Assembly (NCBI RefSeq): GCF_026151205.1
Contig: NC_087072.1
Location: 14,420,169-14,484,168, forward strand
Reading direction: 5' to 3'
Source: Bolinopsis microptera
Taxonomy: Eukaryota; Ctenophora; Tentaculata; Lobata; Bolinopsidae
DNA: 64,000 nt
Below are positions 1-10,175 of this stretch, in pieces (position 1 is the stretch's first letter; the number at the start of each line of letters is the position of its first letter). Made by a program: the position numbers and the translations under genes. The notes under the pieces are model-generated. The model was not told the origin of the DNA. It ran no database searches and saw nothing but the letters and a program-made list of their open reading frames with translations.

Positions 1-22
1 ATACAAATGAATAAAACGTTAT

Positions 23-244
23 TCAAAAAGTACATCCTTGCAAGACTTTTGAAACACCCTGTATTACCCCGCAATAGTACCAGGGTAACTCCATCACAGG
101 ATGGTCTTTGTATTTTCCTCCGAACTTGGGATGGTAAATTGTCAGATCTAGCCAGTTGAGGAATCCGTCCTTAGAAATTTCTTCACCGAAGCTGTGTTTA
201 TGATCTCTGTTCTCGCTTCCATCCTGATGAGTGTAATGCTTCAC
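23..244 (-). other. Unassigned 73-codon open frame
   Basis: A short open frame rich in aromatic residues (WLDLTIYHP, ELPWYYCGVIQG) ends in a stop near the window edge. I do not recognise it. There is a vague likeness to the C-terminal strand/helix of TRAPP Bet3-type proteins, which I do not trust. The flanks show no convincing splice acceptor. It could be the last exon of a gene or a chance frame. Confidence 0.2.
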
Positions 245-298
245 AAGGATGTTGTTTAGTTATTCGTCCTCGCCATCCAGAGCATTATCTTTATCCTC

Positions 299-715
299 TT
301 GCTTTATCCCCTCCTCTTCCTATGTTCGGTAAACTCTGATGAATCCAGCACCAAAATAGGAATTTTGGCTCTTCCTAATCTCATGGCTAAAAGCTGTCTA
401 ACGTTGATGCACAAGGTTTATATGGGAGTAGCACCATCGAGTATCTGTAGTATATTTGAAAAGTCGCCGCTTAGACAAACGGAAAGGAGAAATCCAAAGT
501 ATTTTGAAATTAAGTTCAACAGATTACGCATCACCGATTATAGCATCTCTAACATAGGACCACGATTATATAACAACACGATAAACGAAATAAATAAAAT
601 CCTTCCCTTCAACTGCGATAATGCATTTGACAGTCAGTCACTGCAATTTATTCTGCAACTTATTTTTCAACTTTCACTGCCACACTTAGGCTTATCTTGC
701 CTACACATTTTTTAA
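299..715 (+). pseudogene. LINE reverse-transcriptase C-terminal remnant
   Basis: The open frame of about 138 codons has the pattern of the region after the reverse-transcriptase core in CR1/L2-like LINEs: LMHKVYMGVAP, a run of basic residues (RQTERRNPKYF), then SISNIGPRLYNN. That matches the usual 'S.GP.LWN.LP' block. No catalytic FADD motif lies upstream, so only the 3' end of the element is present. It is 5'-truncated, as LINE insertions usually are. The exact start is uncertain because the frame opens at a non-ATG codon. Confidence 0.5.
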
Positions 716-1093
716 CGAAATTCCTTGCGCACCGCGTATTAAAATTACTTGGATTTCTACCGCTTTGATAAAATGACTACAAGAAGATGGGGAGATAATA
801 TTGTTGATTTATATAATATAGATTATTTATTCTTTAGTGTAGATTAACTTTATTTTTATATATTTTACTAAGTGTGAAGGATCAACCATACGTTATTGAT
901 ATTTTTGAAATATTTAATGATAAATTGATAAATAATAAATGATTGTAATATTTTTATTGAGGCACATGCCACCCCATCGCGGGTTTACTACTACCTTGAA
1001 TTCTCCACATGCCATGTTTACCTTCCCCAATCAGCACCGCTGTCTGCTCATGGACTGTCAAGTGACAGTACGAGTTGGTGGTGTAGTAATCTG
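716..1093. other. AT-rich tail, no gene seen
   Basis: The stretch is strongly AT-rich after the LINE remnant and probably includes its 3' untranslated tail. The final part holds no recognisable coding signal. Confidence 0.4.
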
Positions 1094-1258
1094 TGTTTTA
1101 CGACGTTCTTGTACAAAGGTAACGCGATATAACTATGAGGTATTATTCTAGAAAGTAGAATGAAGATTTACAAAAGTAACATAGGCATTAGATTTAGAAG
1201 ATAACAGAGCTACTCGAACATGACCTCCCAAATAATTATAAAACGGCACTTATATATA
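1094..1258 (-). mobile_element. Truncated LTR, type B
   Basis: About 165 bp nearly match the 3' part of the full type-B LTR at 13,720-14,210. Both begin (plus strand) with TGTTTTACGA and run into a TATATA stretch. At 1258 the match stops and joins directly to the 3' part of the Ser-rich ORF, so the LTR start and the 3' untranslated region are deleted here. Confidence 0.7.
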
Positions 1259-1282
1259 TTTCATGTTCTTCCGCCTCTTTCG

Positions 1283-1417
1283 TTGATTGACGATGTCAAT
1301 CCGTCGAGATCGTTGCTCTGCGAAGCACAAAGCAGAGCAACGATCGTCGACGATCGTCTTCGATGCGAAGCAAGAATGCTAGTTCGCGCGGCGCGTCGAA
1401 GCGGCGAAGTCCTCCAA
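1283..1417. mobile_element. MITE family 2 (TTG...CAA ends)
   Basis: The insertion starts TTGATTGACGATGTCAATC and ends CTCCAA. It is flanked by the 9-bp duplication CCTCTTTCG (1274-1282 and 1418-1426). The uninterrupted site exists at 14.48 kb. The first 20 bases form a small hairpin (GATTGAC/GTCAATC) and the middle contains GC-rich inverted repeats. Confidence 0.7.
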
Positions 1418-1535
1418 CCTCTTTCGTTTCTCTCGTTTAGATGAACTTGATCGCTTCGCTACTGTGTCGTCTTCCCCAGACGATGACGACGAAGAATCCG
1501 ATGATGATGAACCTGAACTTGACTTCGGAGGGTTA

Positions 1536-2378
1536 GTGAAACAAATTTAGTGAAACAAATTTAAAATTTTATCCTTTATTACAATCATAATATAATAATA
1601 TTTATAAGCCTCCGTTTTGAAAGTTTTAAATATAAATATTAATATATTCACATTTCTATTTAAAGTTCAATTTAATGTATATAAGTCAATAACTGGCCGC
1701 CAAAGCCGCGCATTCTTGAAAACAGGATTCACTTGTTTATGATTATACGACAAATAGAAATAAACTTAAAACTATCCGTGGTTTTTTAAATAAATTATAA
1801 TCTTACCTAAATCCAAAGCCAGCTTTGTAAAATTTACTATTAGATCATAATATATCGTCAATTCTAAATATTTAAAATTCAACATGTTTCATTAATCTAC
1901 ATACAAGCGTACTCCAGCCCCTGCACGCATCCGTTCTTATGCGGCGCGGCTCAAGCCGCGCACGCACGTATTATTTTATACTTTTTGCTTTCTAATAAAT
2001 ATCGTGTCAATGTGTACGTCTAAATGTTCATGTTTTGTGTAAACCGAATCCAATTGAGATTAGTGACAAGGATAAGGACCAAAGTGCCTGTACAGCTTTT
2101 TCGGACCCCTGTGGACCACTACTCTTGAAATCGCTCTACAGCTATTGAACATTTATAACTGTTATATAATATAATATATAACGTCATTTGACAATTATTA
2201 TCATTAATCTACAATCTAACTGTCTTGCTGAGGGGGAAGGAGTAAACGCTTCACAAACTAAAATACTTACAACATACAAAATTTAAAACCATCAACACGG
2301 TTATAGTTAATATCAAGGGCTAATTTGGTATACCTCTATTTCGTTGTAATATCTAGTATATCTTCACATCTTAAACGA
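1536..2378. other. 843-bp unclassified insertion
   Basis: The homologous stretch at 14.59 kb reads straight through GGGTTAATGGGG. Here about 843 bp lie between two GTTA copies (1532-1535 and 2379-2382). The insert is AT-rich with a few GC-rich patches that repeat 'aagccgcgc'. I see no ORF, poly-A tail or clear terminal inverted repeat, so its class is open. Confidence 0.5.
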
Positions 2379-4109
2379 GTTAATGGGGCTCGTTGCAAGT
2401 GCGATGTCCTGTTCGACTTCAGTTTCTTCTAAAAGATTAAATCTCTCCTGGCCGGACATGTTGATTGTCGAGGGATACTAACTTCTATCAAAACGGTGCG
2501 AGAAGGTACTGCAGTGCGAGAAAGAACTGCTGGGCTGCTTTTGCAGCGTATTTATTGTAAACTTTCGCACGCATAACTGTCACTTATTTGGTATGTACTG
2601 GCTGTGGGCTTCAGAGTTTAATCAAGCAAGGATACAATACTAGCTTACTAGTTCTACAAGCTAAGATCACAATGCAATTGTTTCTTGTTAGAGTCAGCTA
2701 CCAACTACGTTTCTATAGGCTATGGTGCTATTCTCATTCGTGAGTGATAAACAAGCATGATTTCAGGTTGAGTGGTAACAACGTCTAAAGTATTAGCGTA
2801 TTTTCGGTAGCTTTCGGCGCTTGGGCTACTGCCTTATTATCGTCACATTCAGTCGTCTGGATCGGTTGATGGGTACTGGTACTTCGGCAGCAGTTGATAT
2901 TTGATTTACATGTCCAAACACAGAGTACAACTGCTATCAACGCAGTTATTGCCGCAGTTGTCATGGCAACAATAGCTATTGTTTCTGTGGATTCAGGTGA
3001 TAAGCTAGAGTGAGAGATCATAAGATCTGCTTCTGCTGATTGTAGCTGCTTCATGATGCTATCCATGTGTGTTTGAACAGTCACTTGTTGGCTTACCGCC
3101 GAACGCCAATCCTCTATCTCTTCACTGGAGAAGTTAGATTCGATGTATGAGCTAACTAAGGTTGGCTTTTCGACAAAATACCGACCGATTTGTACGGATG
3201 TTATATCTTTCCAAGGCAAAAAGGCCGTGCCCAAAGGTCCCGTTGTTGTAGCTTTGATTCCTTGTTCCGTCGAGATCGAAATAGCTTCGCTTTTATTAGC
3301 GGTTAGCAAAATGCCTGCATTGTCGAATAATATCGACGTTGTACACGTCTTTCTATTTTATCGACATTGAGGGAGGCTTTCAAGGCAGCTTGAGTTTGTA
3401 AGCATAGGGGAGAAGCACGTGGCGATTCCTTGGAACAGTTTGCAGTATTTTCGATCGAGGGGATAAAATGTAGAGTCGCTAATATAAACGTACTCAGAAA
3501 GGTCAAGTAAGAAACAGGTATCGTTCTTCATTATTCCCGTTTGCGATACTTCGTAATACGCTGCTAATGGTTTTTCGACCATTTGAAAGCTCATGACAAG
3601 ATGAACAATTAACGCTCCACTTTGGATCTCAAGATATGCATGAGTCATGGTAACTGTAGCTGTTTTGTAGAGACTAAAGACATTTTTCGCAAAGTATGTG
3701 TTTTTCAGGAAGCTGTGGTCGTTAATGATGGACTCCAGTTCCGTAGGTGTAAGATCTAACGGTGTGAGACCCGTTGTTATTGTTCCGTCTAAGATGGCTC
3801 TAAAAACCTCTTTTAGTTTTGTTTCCCATTTAAGGCTCCACTTGAATCAAGAATCTGACTTTGAATTCTTTTTAGGGATGAATTAACGTGGTTTTCCAGG
3901 CGTGTAATACTGTGCACAATCTCTTTATCGATGGAGATCATTTTCTCATCAAAGGAATGTTGGGTTGCGATTAGGAACCGACCGGAAATCCGGCTGAATC
4001 CGGTTCCGGCCGGATATCCGGCTTCAAAATCCGGTTCCGGTTCCGGCTCCGGCTGGAAAAAAATTTGCCGGATTTTTGCCGGATTTCAGTTTTTTTACCG
4101 AAAAAAAAA

Positions 4110-5160
4110 ATCAAAAAAATATTTTCGGCTAATAATGAACAGGGTAGCCTGAATCGTGGAAAAAAAGTGGTTTTCAGAAAAACTTTTAAAAAATTTTGAC
4201 TTAGAAGTTTTTCGGTCCGAGTCGTTCTCGAGACGTACCTCCTGTATCGAGAGCTCCCGCTTCCGAGCTCGTGTTGCAAAGGGGAGGCCTGCCTTCCAAG
4301 ATCACATTACCGGGGGAAACCTCGAGTCCAGAATTGTGTATCGATGGGTAGGTGCGGACTTCGAAAAACCGAAAAAATATTTTCGGCTAATAATGAACAG
4401 GGTAGCCTGAATCGTGGAAAAAAGTGGTTTTCAGAAAAACTTTGAAAAATTTTGACTTAGAAGTTTTTCGGTCCGAGTCGTTCTCGAGACGTACCTCCTG
4501 TATCGAGAGCTCCCGCTTCCGAGCTCGTATTGCAAAGGGGAGGCCTGCCTTTCGAGATCACATTACCAGGGGAAACCTCGAGTCCAGAATTGTGTATCGA
4601 GGGGTAGGTGGGGACTTCGAAAAACCGAAAAAATATTTTCGGCTAATAATGAACAGGGTAGCCTTAATCGTGGAAAAAAGTGGTTTTCAGAAAAACTTTG
4701 AAAAATTTTGACTTAGAAGTTTTTCGGTCCGAGTCGTTCTCTAGACGTACCTCCTGTATCGAGAGCTCCCGCTTCCGAGCTCGTGTTGCAAAGGGGAGGC
4801 CTGCCTTCCAAGATCACATTACCGGGGGAAACCTCGAGTCCAGAATTGTGTATCGATGGGTAGGTGCGGACTTCGAAAAACCGAAAAAATATTTTCGGCT
4901 ATTAATGAACAGGGTAGCCTGAATCGTGGAAAAAAGTGGTTTTCAGAAAAACTTTGAAAAATTTTGACTTAGAAGTTTTTCGGTCCGAGTCGTTCTCTAG
5001 ACGTACCTCCTGTATCGAGAGCTCCCGCTTCCGAGCTCGTGTTGCAAAGGGGAGGCCTGCCTTCCGAGATCGCATTACCGGGGGAAACCTTGAGTCCAGA
5101 ATACAGAATAGTGTATCGAGGGGTAGGTGCGGACTTAAAAAAACCGGAAAATATTTTGGG
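4110..5160. repeat. 256-bp tandem array inside hAT element
   Basis: About four units of 256-258 bp follow one another with very few differences. The phrase GAATCGTGGA recurs at 4151, 4409, 4665 (one base changed) and 4921. Each unit carries the same XhoI/SacI-like palindromes and ends in the A-rich CGAAAAAACCGAAAAAATAT region. The unit length is not a multiple of three, so the short frames inside are not a repeated protein. Confidence 0.85.
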
Positions 5161-5629
5161 CCACCTCCCTGGGCTAGCCCCCGGCTATAATCGCAAAATT
5201 GGCAGTATTTAATCTTCTGATTATGAAATACGAAATATGAAGGTCACGTGTTCAGGGTCTGGGTAGCTAGGTACTTAATTAGCTCATTACTGCAATCATG
5301 TGACTCAGCTCTAGACGCCAGACGGTGATTAGTACTGTACTAGACAGTGCCTGCTTACGAACAACCTTATTAAGCACCTCTGGTTGTAAGTCACGTGACC
5401 CATTGATACTCAGACTTGCATGAAAAAAAGGGAATTCGCACAAACGCGCTCAATCAGGGGTCTGGCAGCATATGCCAATTAGATATCATTTCTGATTATT
5501 ACTCGTCTAGTGTCGTGACTCGTGTTACATTGTGTCTGCTACGTATACTGCTTGTTTAAGCAATGTTTAGTAGTAGATAGGAAGATTTGTAAAAAAACTA
5601 TATCTGTTCGGACGTTGAAGCCGCCCTAA

Positions 5630-5760
5630 GTCGAGTCGAGTAGTAGTAAATCTAAAACATCGTCCGTCTGCTTGTTCTACTCAGAAGAAAATGGGATCCC
5701 TTATGCAAGCTGCAAGAAGTGCTCGATGAAGATTAGGCGTGGAAAGGAAGGAAATTTTCC
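5630..5760 (+). pseudogene. BED zinc-finger remnant of hAT transposase
   Basis: A frame near the 3' end of the hAT element reads SKTSSVCLFYSEENG, then ASCKKCSMKIRRG. The C-x2-C pair followed by K-x-R-R-G is the usual first half of the BED finger found at the N-terminus of hAT transposases. The His pair and the catalytic domain are absent because the frame runs into the terminal CCGG repeats. This suggests the element is an internally deleted derivative of an autonomous hAT. Confidence 0.45.
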
Positions 5761-6362
5761 GGCAACATCCGGCAAAAACCGGCAAAATCCGGCTGCCTTT
5801 TATTTCACTCTGAAACCACCGGTTCCGGTCCGGCAAAATCCGGCTTGCCGGATTTGAGATCCAAATCTGGCTGAATCCGGTCCGGCAGCCAAAACCCCAA
5901 TCCGGTCGGTTCCTAGTTGCGATAAAGATACCTAGCCTTTCTTCAACTTTTTCGATATGACTTTTCAGGGATCCATAGGAAATGCCCGTCAGTAGTAAGT
6001 CTACGAACCCCAGGCCAATTCCAATGGCACCTAAGAAACGTTTTTTGCGACTAGGTGGGTTACCAATTTGCTGGAAGAGGTTTGTGTAGTATGTCGTTGT
6101 TTCCATGATGTCAGCGTTAAATTTTGGTAACCATGTGCATTGGACAATTTGCAGGTTTCTCAATCGCAGGTATCTTTATTTTCTTAAATATGCTAATCAA
6201 TTGCTCATTGGCATCTAATGTCACCAATCCTTTAGATTGTAGCAAAATGCCGTGCTCTTTAAATACGATGGTGTTGTTCGAGGCTGTCTAATTTGCTGTC
6301 TCTGTAAACGCTTCAATTGGCAATAGGCACACTAGCAGCATAAGTATGCGGAGCATGATCAT

Positions 6363-7127
6363 GATATAGTTATTCAACCATGCCAATGGGTTCTGCTATA
6401 ATCAGGTGAACAGCACTGTTTCAGTGTCAGTAATCTGGTACTTGAGCGTTTGATACACTGCTTCAGTGTCTCGAATGATATCGACTTTCTTACTTACTGG
6501 TTCAGCAAGCGAAAATGTGTGCTGGTTTAGCTAACTGAGGTCTGACCAGATTCTGGTCTGTTCTTGGAAGTGGTCCGAGCTGTGATTGCTTTCTGTTTTG
6601 TACAGATAAGTCACGTGTTTGTATGCTATTGTTGTTGTAATTCTGTTCACTTTCTTTGATAAGCAGACAAGTACAACTTCCGTGGTATATTAGTCGATAA
6701 GACGCTTAAGGAACAAGTTCGCTATTCATAGCAAGTAATTGTTACCACGGTGTTGTAGTAAACAAATTTTGTTTTCTTTGTTTCAACACGATTTTTGACA
6801 TGCATTTAAAATTTTGTTTCTTCTTGTTTCATGTGTGAACTTTGGAGTTCATATGCACTTTCTAGTAAACTGTTACAATTGCTTTAATCACAGCAAGCAT
6901 ATTTAGTTGTTGCTAGGCAACAAGACGTCCATAACTGAAACATCCTTTGGTACTATATTAAAACTTTTAGTAAATTCTTCTTTTACAGCTATTATACACT
7001 TTATGCTGACCACTTTACGTGATTCCAAGAATTCTGCAAAAGCAGAAGTGGTGACTGTTATTCTCCACATTAATTCAAATTGACAAGACCTTGAATCAAA
7101 TGGTAAAAAAGAGGTTTATATTTCAAT
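6363..7127. other. No gene seen upstream of envelope pseudogene
   Basis: About 765 bp lie between the envelope start and the plus-strand LTR-A element. No frame of useful length, pol motif or repeat partner in the window was recognised. Confidence 0.4.
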
Positions 7128-7460
7128 GAGGCATGTGGCTAAAGCTCGTGGTACTAGGCGTTGCGGAAAAGGCTAAACAAACGTGTCACCACCAGATTTC
7201 TCCACGCCGCGCCGAGTATTTTGAAAAATATTCCCACGGTCCATGAAAGCTTAGACTTTTAACTTTACGTTGTCGCTGCGCGCTACATCTTCAGTAATAC
7301 AAAATAAATTATCAGTAGATATTTTCTTCTCAAAACTGTGATTATGTCGCTTTTCAAAACTATGGTTATGCGGACAAATTTGATCCTAAATATTGCAAAA
7401 AGGTTTAGGTAATTAAAAAATTAAATTTTAAATTTAAAAAAAGAAAAAGGGGGGAGTATA
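7128..7460 (+). mobile_element. 3' internal segment and polypurine tract of type-A LTR element
   Basis: The segment starting near TCAATGAGGCATGTGGC recurs at 15,912-16,296 and 19,545-19,715. Here it ends in an A/G-rich polypurine tract (AAAGAAAAAGGGGGGAGTA, 7439-7458) directly before the LTR at 7461, as expected for the plus-strand primer of an LTR retroelement. It has no coding capacity. Confidence 0.55.
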
Positions 7461-7898
7461 TGTTGTATTTGACACACGCTGTAACCCCTTTTGAGCGCGC
7501 GCGAAGCCGGACGGCCGGCCGGCGTGCACGCTTCGCGTGCACGAGAGGTATACAACGTGTAGCAATGTTGTATGTAAGATATTTGTAGTACAGTTTGTAG
7601 TTTGTAGTGTATTTTATTATAGTTTAGACAACATTTTTTAAACAGACTCTCAAGGTCGGCAGTTACTTCACAAGCAGTTCTGTCGATCAGACCACGCGAT
7701 TAGACCACGTGGTTAGTAGTAATTGTTGTATTGTGTATACGTAGCTGTTGCGATAGTGATTTTGTAATTATTAAAACAAGTTGTAATATTGACGACTTCC
7801 GTTCTACTTTATGCTTTAGCTCTAATTAAATCGTTTCACTTTGTCCAACAAACAAACTCATTGTGCGTTCACTATACTCACAAGAAGTGAACACACCA
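7461..7898 (+). mobile_element. LTR type A (3' LTR)
   Basis: The LTR starts TGTTGTATG and ends near GAACACACCA. Other copies end ACAACA, giving the usual TG...CA inverted ends. It is matched by the copy at 17,368-17,796 and, in reverse, by 10,701-11,020. A 97-bp MITE at 7468-7564 sits just inside its left end. Confidence 0.75.
7468..7564. mobile_element. MITE family 3 inside LTR-A
   Basis: The 97-bp insert is flanked by the 8-bp duplication ATGTTGTA (7460-7467 and 7565-7572). The uninterrupted LTR start is seen at 17,368. Its ends are imperfect inverted repeats (TTTGACACACGCTGTA against TGCTACACGTTGTA). The centre is a GC-rich palindrome built on GTGCACGC/GCGTGCAC. Confidence 0.65.
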
Positions 7899-8109
7899 TT
7901 CTCTAGCTGAAGTCCGAACAGTATAATTTATCTGATAAAGTGTATTACCAAGGTGCTCTGCTGATAATTTTAGTAAAGTAATTATTAACGGGTGATACTC
8001 GTAAAATATCTGTTCCATATATTAGGACCGTCGACGAGTCCAACTCGGCGCGCGTCCTGGTAGGTTGTAGGTTGTAAACCTACAAAGTAATTAATAAATG
8101 CCAAAAAAT

Positions 8110-8185
8110 GACCTGTGACGAGGCTCGAACCGGCATGAGCTTTTTGACAATGGCGGCCTTAACCGCCGTGCTACGAGAGGCTCAG
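8110..8185 (-). repeat. tRNA-like (Ser/Leu-type) repeat head, copy 1
   Basis: On the minus strand an A-box-like TAGCACGGCGG and a B-box-like GGTTCGAGCCT sit at tRNA spacing. The D-arm resembles tRNA-Ser/Leu (GGTTAAGGC). Acceptor and anticodon stems do not pair properly, so this is more likely a tRNA-derived repeat than a working tRNA gene. A second copy is at 18,017-18,093 inside a duplicated block. Confidence 0.45.
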
Positions 8186-8280
8186 CAGATTTACAATATG
8201 TAAGACCTAAGTGTAAGAATATAAACTTCAGAAAAATCTGAATTTAATCTGCAAGCAACCGCTTGGGGGGTATACAACGA

Positions 8281-8360
8281 CCATTAATGACCATTAATGA
8301 CCATTAATGACCATTAATGACCATTAATGACCATTAATGACCATTAATGACCATTAATGA
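8281..8360. repeat. 10-bp iteron block, left end
   Basis: Eight perfect copies of CCATTAATGA. The block is followed by an inverted pair built on AATGTCAGT / ACTGACATT. These are candidate transposase binding sites. Confidence 0.9.
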
Positions 8361-9433
8361 CAATGTCAGTTTTGTCAAAATTTCATCTACTGACATTAAT
8401 GGTCATGTTTTTCCGGCACTTCTTAGAGCGAAAAGGACAGACGCCTGCATCACTTAGACCCTACCTTAAGTTAACTAACTACAAGTATATGTTATTATTT
8501 TACATTTACAATTAGAGATTCGAAAGAGAAAACTTAGAATAGAATCTTCCGTGGTTAGGCAGACCTTCCAGAATATCATTTGAGTGGATTCCAGAGTGAG
8601 TTAGGGATTACATTTATTAAGTTCGAATGTAATGAAGAACAAATTTTGCGGCCACGGGATTTAAACCAGATAACAGTTGGTGACTTATAGTTATCAATAA
8701 TAATAATTCAAAGGGCAATTTAGGAGTATCAGATCGTATCAATAGTAAAATAACAATCAATAATAAAATAACAATAACACGGGTATTAAAATTAAATAAT
8801 TCGTTCCCGTTCTTATATCATATCAAGATTTATATTTTAGCCAAATCATTATGCTAGTCGATTGTATAGTAATTACACAGTAGATGAACTTATTCAACTT
8901 TAGCACTTCATGAAATACATCGTCATCAGTCTGAATCGGACAACAAAAAAGCTGATCTTTTCCTAGGATTAGATAGAACAATTCGTTTACAGTTCAATAC
9001 TCTGCCTTTGGCAGTTTAAAGTTTCGACCCAAAATCGAGCACTGTCATCATGATAGGGACAAATTGATGCGGCAGGAATTCGTCTAGATCTGCAGTTGCC
9101 CTTTTTTGAAGCAGAGACACTCATTGATAAGATGGTACCGAGGCAACGAAGGGGACGTTTAGCATTTTTTGGAACAAAGGTAGCACTTAATGAGTCGCCC
9201 TTTCGAATTGTTCGACGTTGACAGGGCTTAGAAGAATTTTTGCAGCCCGGTTGGTATGGCACAGAACCCTCGAAACAGCCGGTACCAAAAAATTTCGATC
9301 TCCGACTTTTATTTCCAAATATCGTCTTACGATGGCATAAAAGGTACTGTGAGGAGGTATTGAAAATCCAAATTATCAAAAGCAATCAACACAAATAAAG
9401 GAAATCAATACAATTCAAATCCACGCAAACTGC

Positions 9434-9527
9434 AAACAAGCATGTATACTAAGTCAACTGTAAACAAGCATTTATACTAAGTCAACTGCAAACAAGCATT
9501 TATACTAAGTCAAATGCAAACAAGCAA
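9434..9527. repeat. 28-bp tandem repeat inside poly-G transposon
   Basis: Just over three units of AAACAAGCATTTATACTAAG plus TCAACTGC, with single-base differences. Confidence 0.8.
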
Positions 9528-9750
9528 ACAGACAAGACAAGTTACCACCGTATAACAGAATGGTGCTTGGCACTCATTCCGAAACCGAGGTCCGAGCCTC
9601 TATTAGGCAAATATTAATTCGTTTTCTCAAACGAGACTCTGGCAATCGATGTAGGGGGCTGTGAGAAACTTTATAGAAGTGATACAAAGTGATCATAATT
9701 GTAAATTTCTTGGACATGTTGCTTCCAAGATAGTTCAGAATTTCAATTAT

Positions 9751-9820
9751 TTAATGACCATTAATGACCATTAATGACCATTAATGACCATTAATGACCA
9801 TTAATGACCATTAATGACAA
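9751..9820. repeat. 10-bp iteron block, right end
   Basis: Six perfect copies of TTAATGACCA and one variant. They have the same orientation as the left block, which is unusual for a transposon with inverted termini. Confidence 0.9.
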
Positions 9821-10175
9821 TGTCAGTTTTGACAAAATTCCATCTACTGACATTAATGGTCGTTGCATCCCCCCCAACCGCTTTCAGAAGCTCTGCTGAT
9901 CATTTGGGAGAAATCCTTCAGAAATGGTAAAGTTCCTTCAGTCTATAAGGATTAAGGAACTGTATATATATGTAATACATGTTTAAAAAGGAAACAAGAC
10001 TGACCCGGGAAATTATAGACCTGTGTTTTAAATTGAGAGGGTACTAAGAAAGAACATAGTAGAGCACTTAGAGTACGTGAAATATTCGAAGCTGAGCAGC
10101 TTTCAATATCACGGCAGACAAGGCGCGTCAGATGGCATCTTGGCATTGGGTTCTTGGAATGTTCAAATGCAGGAC

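Larger units (their letters stand above)
1259..2459 (-). pseudogene. Broken Ser-rich accessory ORF of env retroelement, copy 1
   Basis: Pieces of this stretch match the intact 101-codon ORF at 14,368-14,673. The start codon is at 2459, the Ser/Asp-rich middle lies near 1440-1535 and the Lys/Arg-rich part near 1259-1282. Two insertions break the frame: a 135-bp MITE at 1283-1417 and an 843-bp insertion at 1536-2378. The C-terminal codons are lost at the junction with the LTR fragment. It lies downstream, on the minus strand, of the envelope pseudogene, in the same order as the two better-kept copies. Confidence 0.65.
3972..5915 (+). mobile_element. hAT-type transposon, non-autonomous
   Basis: The element is bounded by perfect terminal inverted repeats TAGGAACCGACCGGA and flanked by the 8-bp duplication GTTGCGAT (3964-3971 and 5916-5923). 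Eight-base duplications and TAGG-type termini fit the hAT superfamily. Subterminal DNA is full of CCGGAT/ATCCGG repeats. It contains a 256-bp tandem array and a remnant of a BED-finger reading frame but no transposase core. It landed inside the envelope pseudogene. A truncated sister copy is at 10,176-10,700. Confidence 0.8.
2785..6362 (-). pseudogene. F-like envelope glycoprotein pseudogene, retroelement copy 1
   Basis: This is the remains of a class I fusion envelope resembling baculovirus F and errantivirus Env. Reading from 6362 downward there is a hydrophobic signal peptide. A basic furin-type site (RKKR, near 6050) is followed at once by a Gly-rich fusion peptide, and a heptad-like helix comes next. 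After the transposon come a Cys-rich ectodomain (about 3790-3310), a membrane segment (about 3010-2890) and a short cytoplasmic tail. The N-terminal subunit before the cleavage site would be only about 100 residues, as in F proteins. The gene is dead: a stop follows the signal peptide, the hAT transposon at 3972-5915 splits it, and a frame change occurs near 3310-3358. No gag or pol is visible upstream. Confidence 0.65.
8265..9875. mobile_element. Poly-G-ended transposon with iterons, copy 1
   Basis: The element begins GGGGGG and ends GTTGCATCCCCCC, flanked by AACCGCTT (8257-8264 and right after the C run). The same host sequence without the insert is present at about 18,404-18,420, which proves the insertion. 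Eight ATTAATGACC iterons lie at the left end and six to seven at the right end. A 132-codon minus-strand frame at 8987-9385, Cys-rich, matches no transposase I know, so the element is probably non-autonomous. Confidence 0.75.

Noticed and set aside
4156-4922. Repeated protein frame of about 80 codons in the 256-bp array
   Set aside because: The unit is not a multiple of three and the same frame recurs only because the DNA repeats; no codon bias or homology.
8018-8060. Possible hammerhead ribozyme near GACGAGTCC
   Set aside because: The conserved CUGANGA and GAAA core is not present; only a small hairpin (CGAG/CTCG) is seen.
8110-8185. Functional tRNA gene
   Set aside because: A- and B-box are present but acceptor and anticodon stems do not pair; kept as a tRNA-like repeat.
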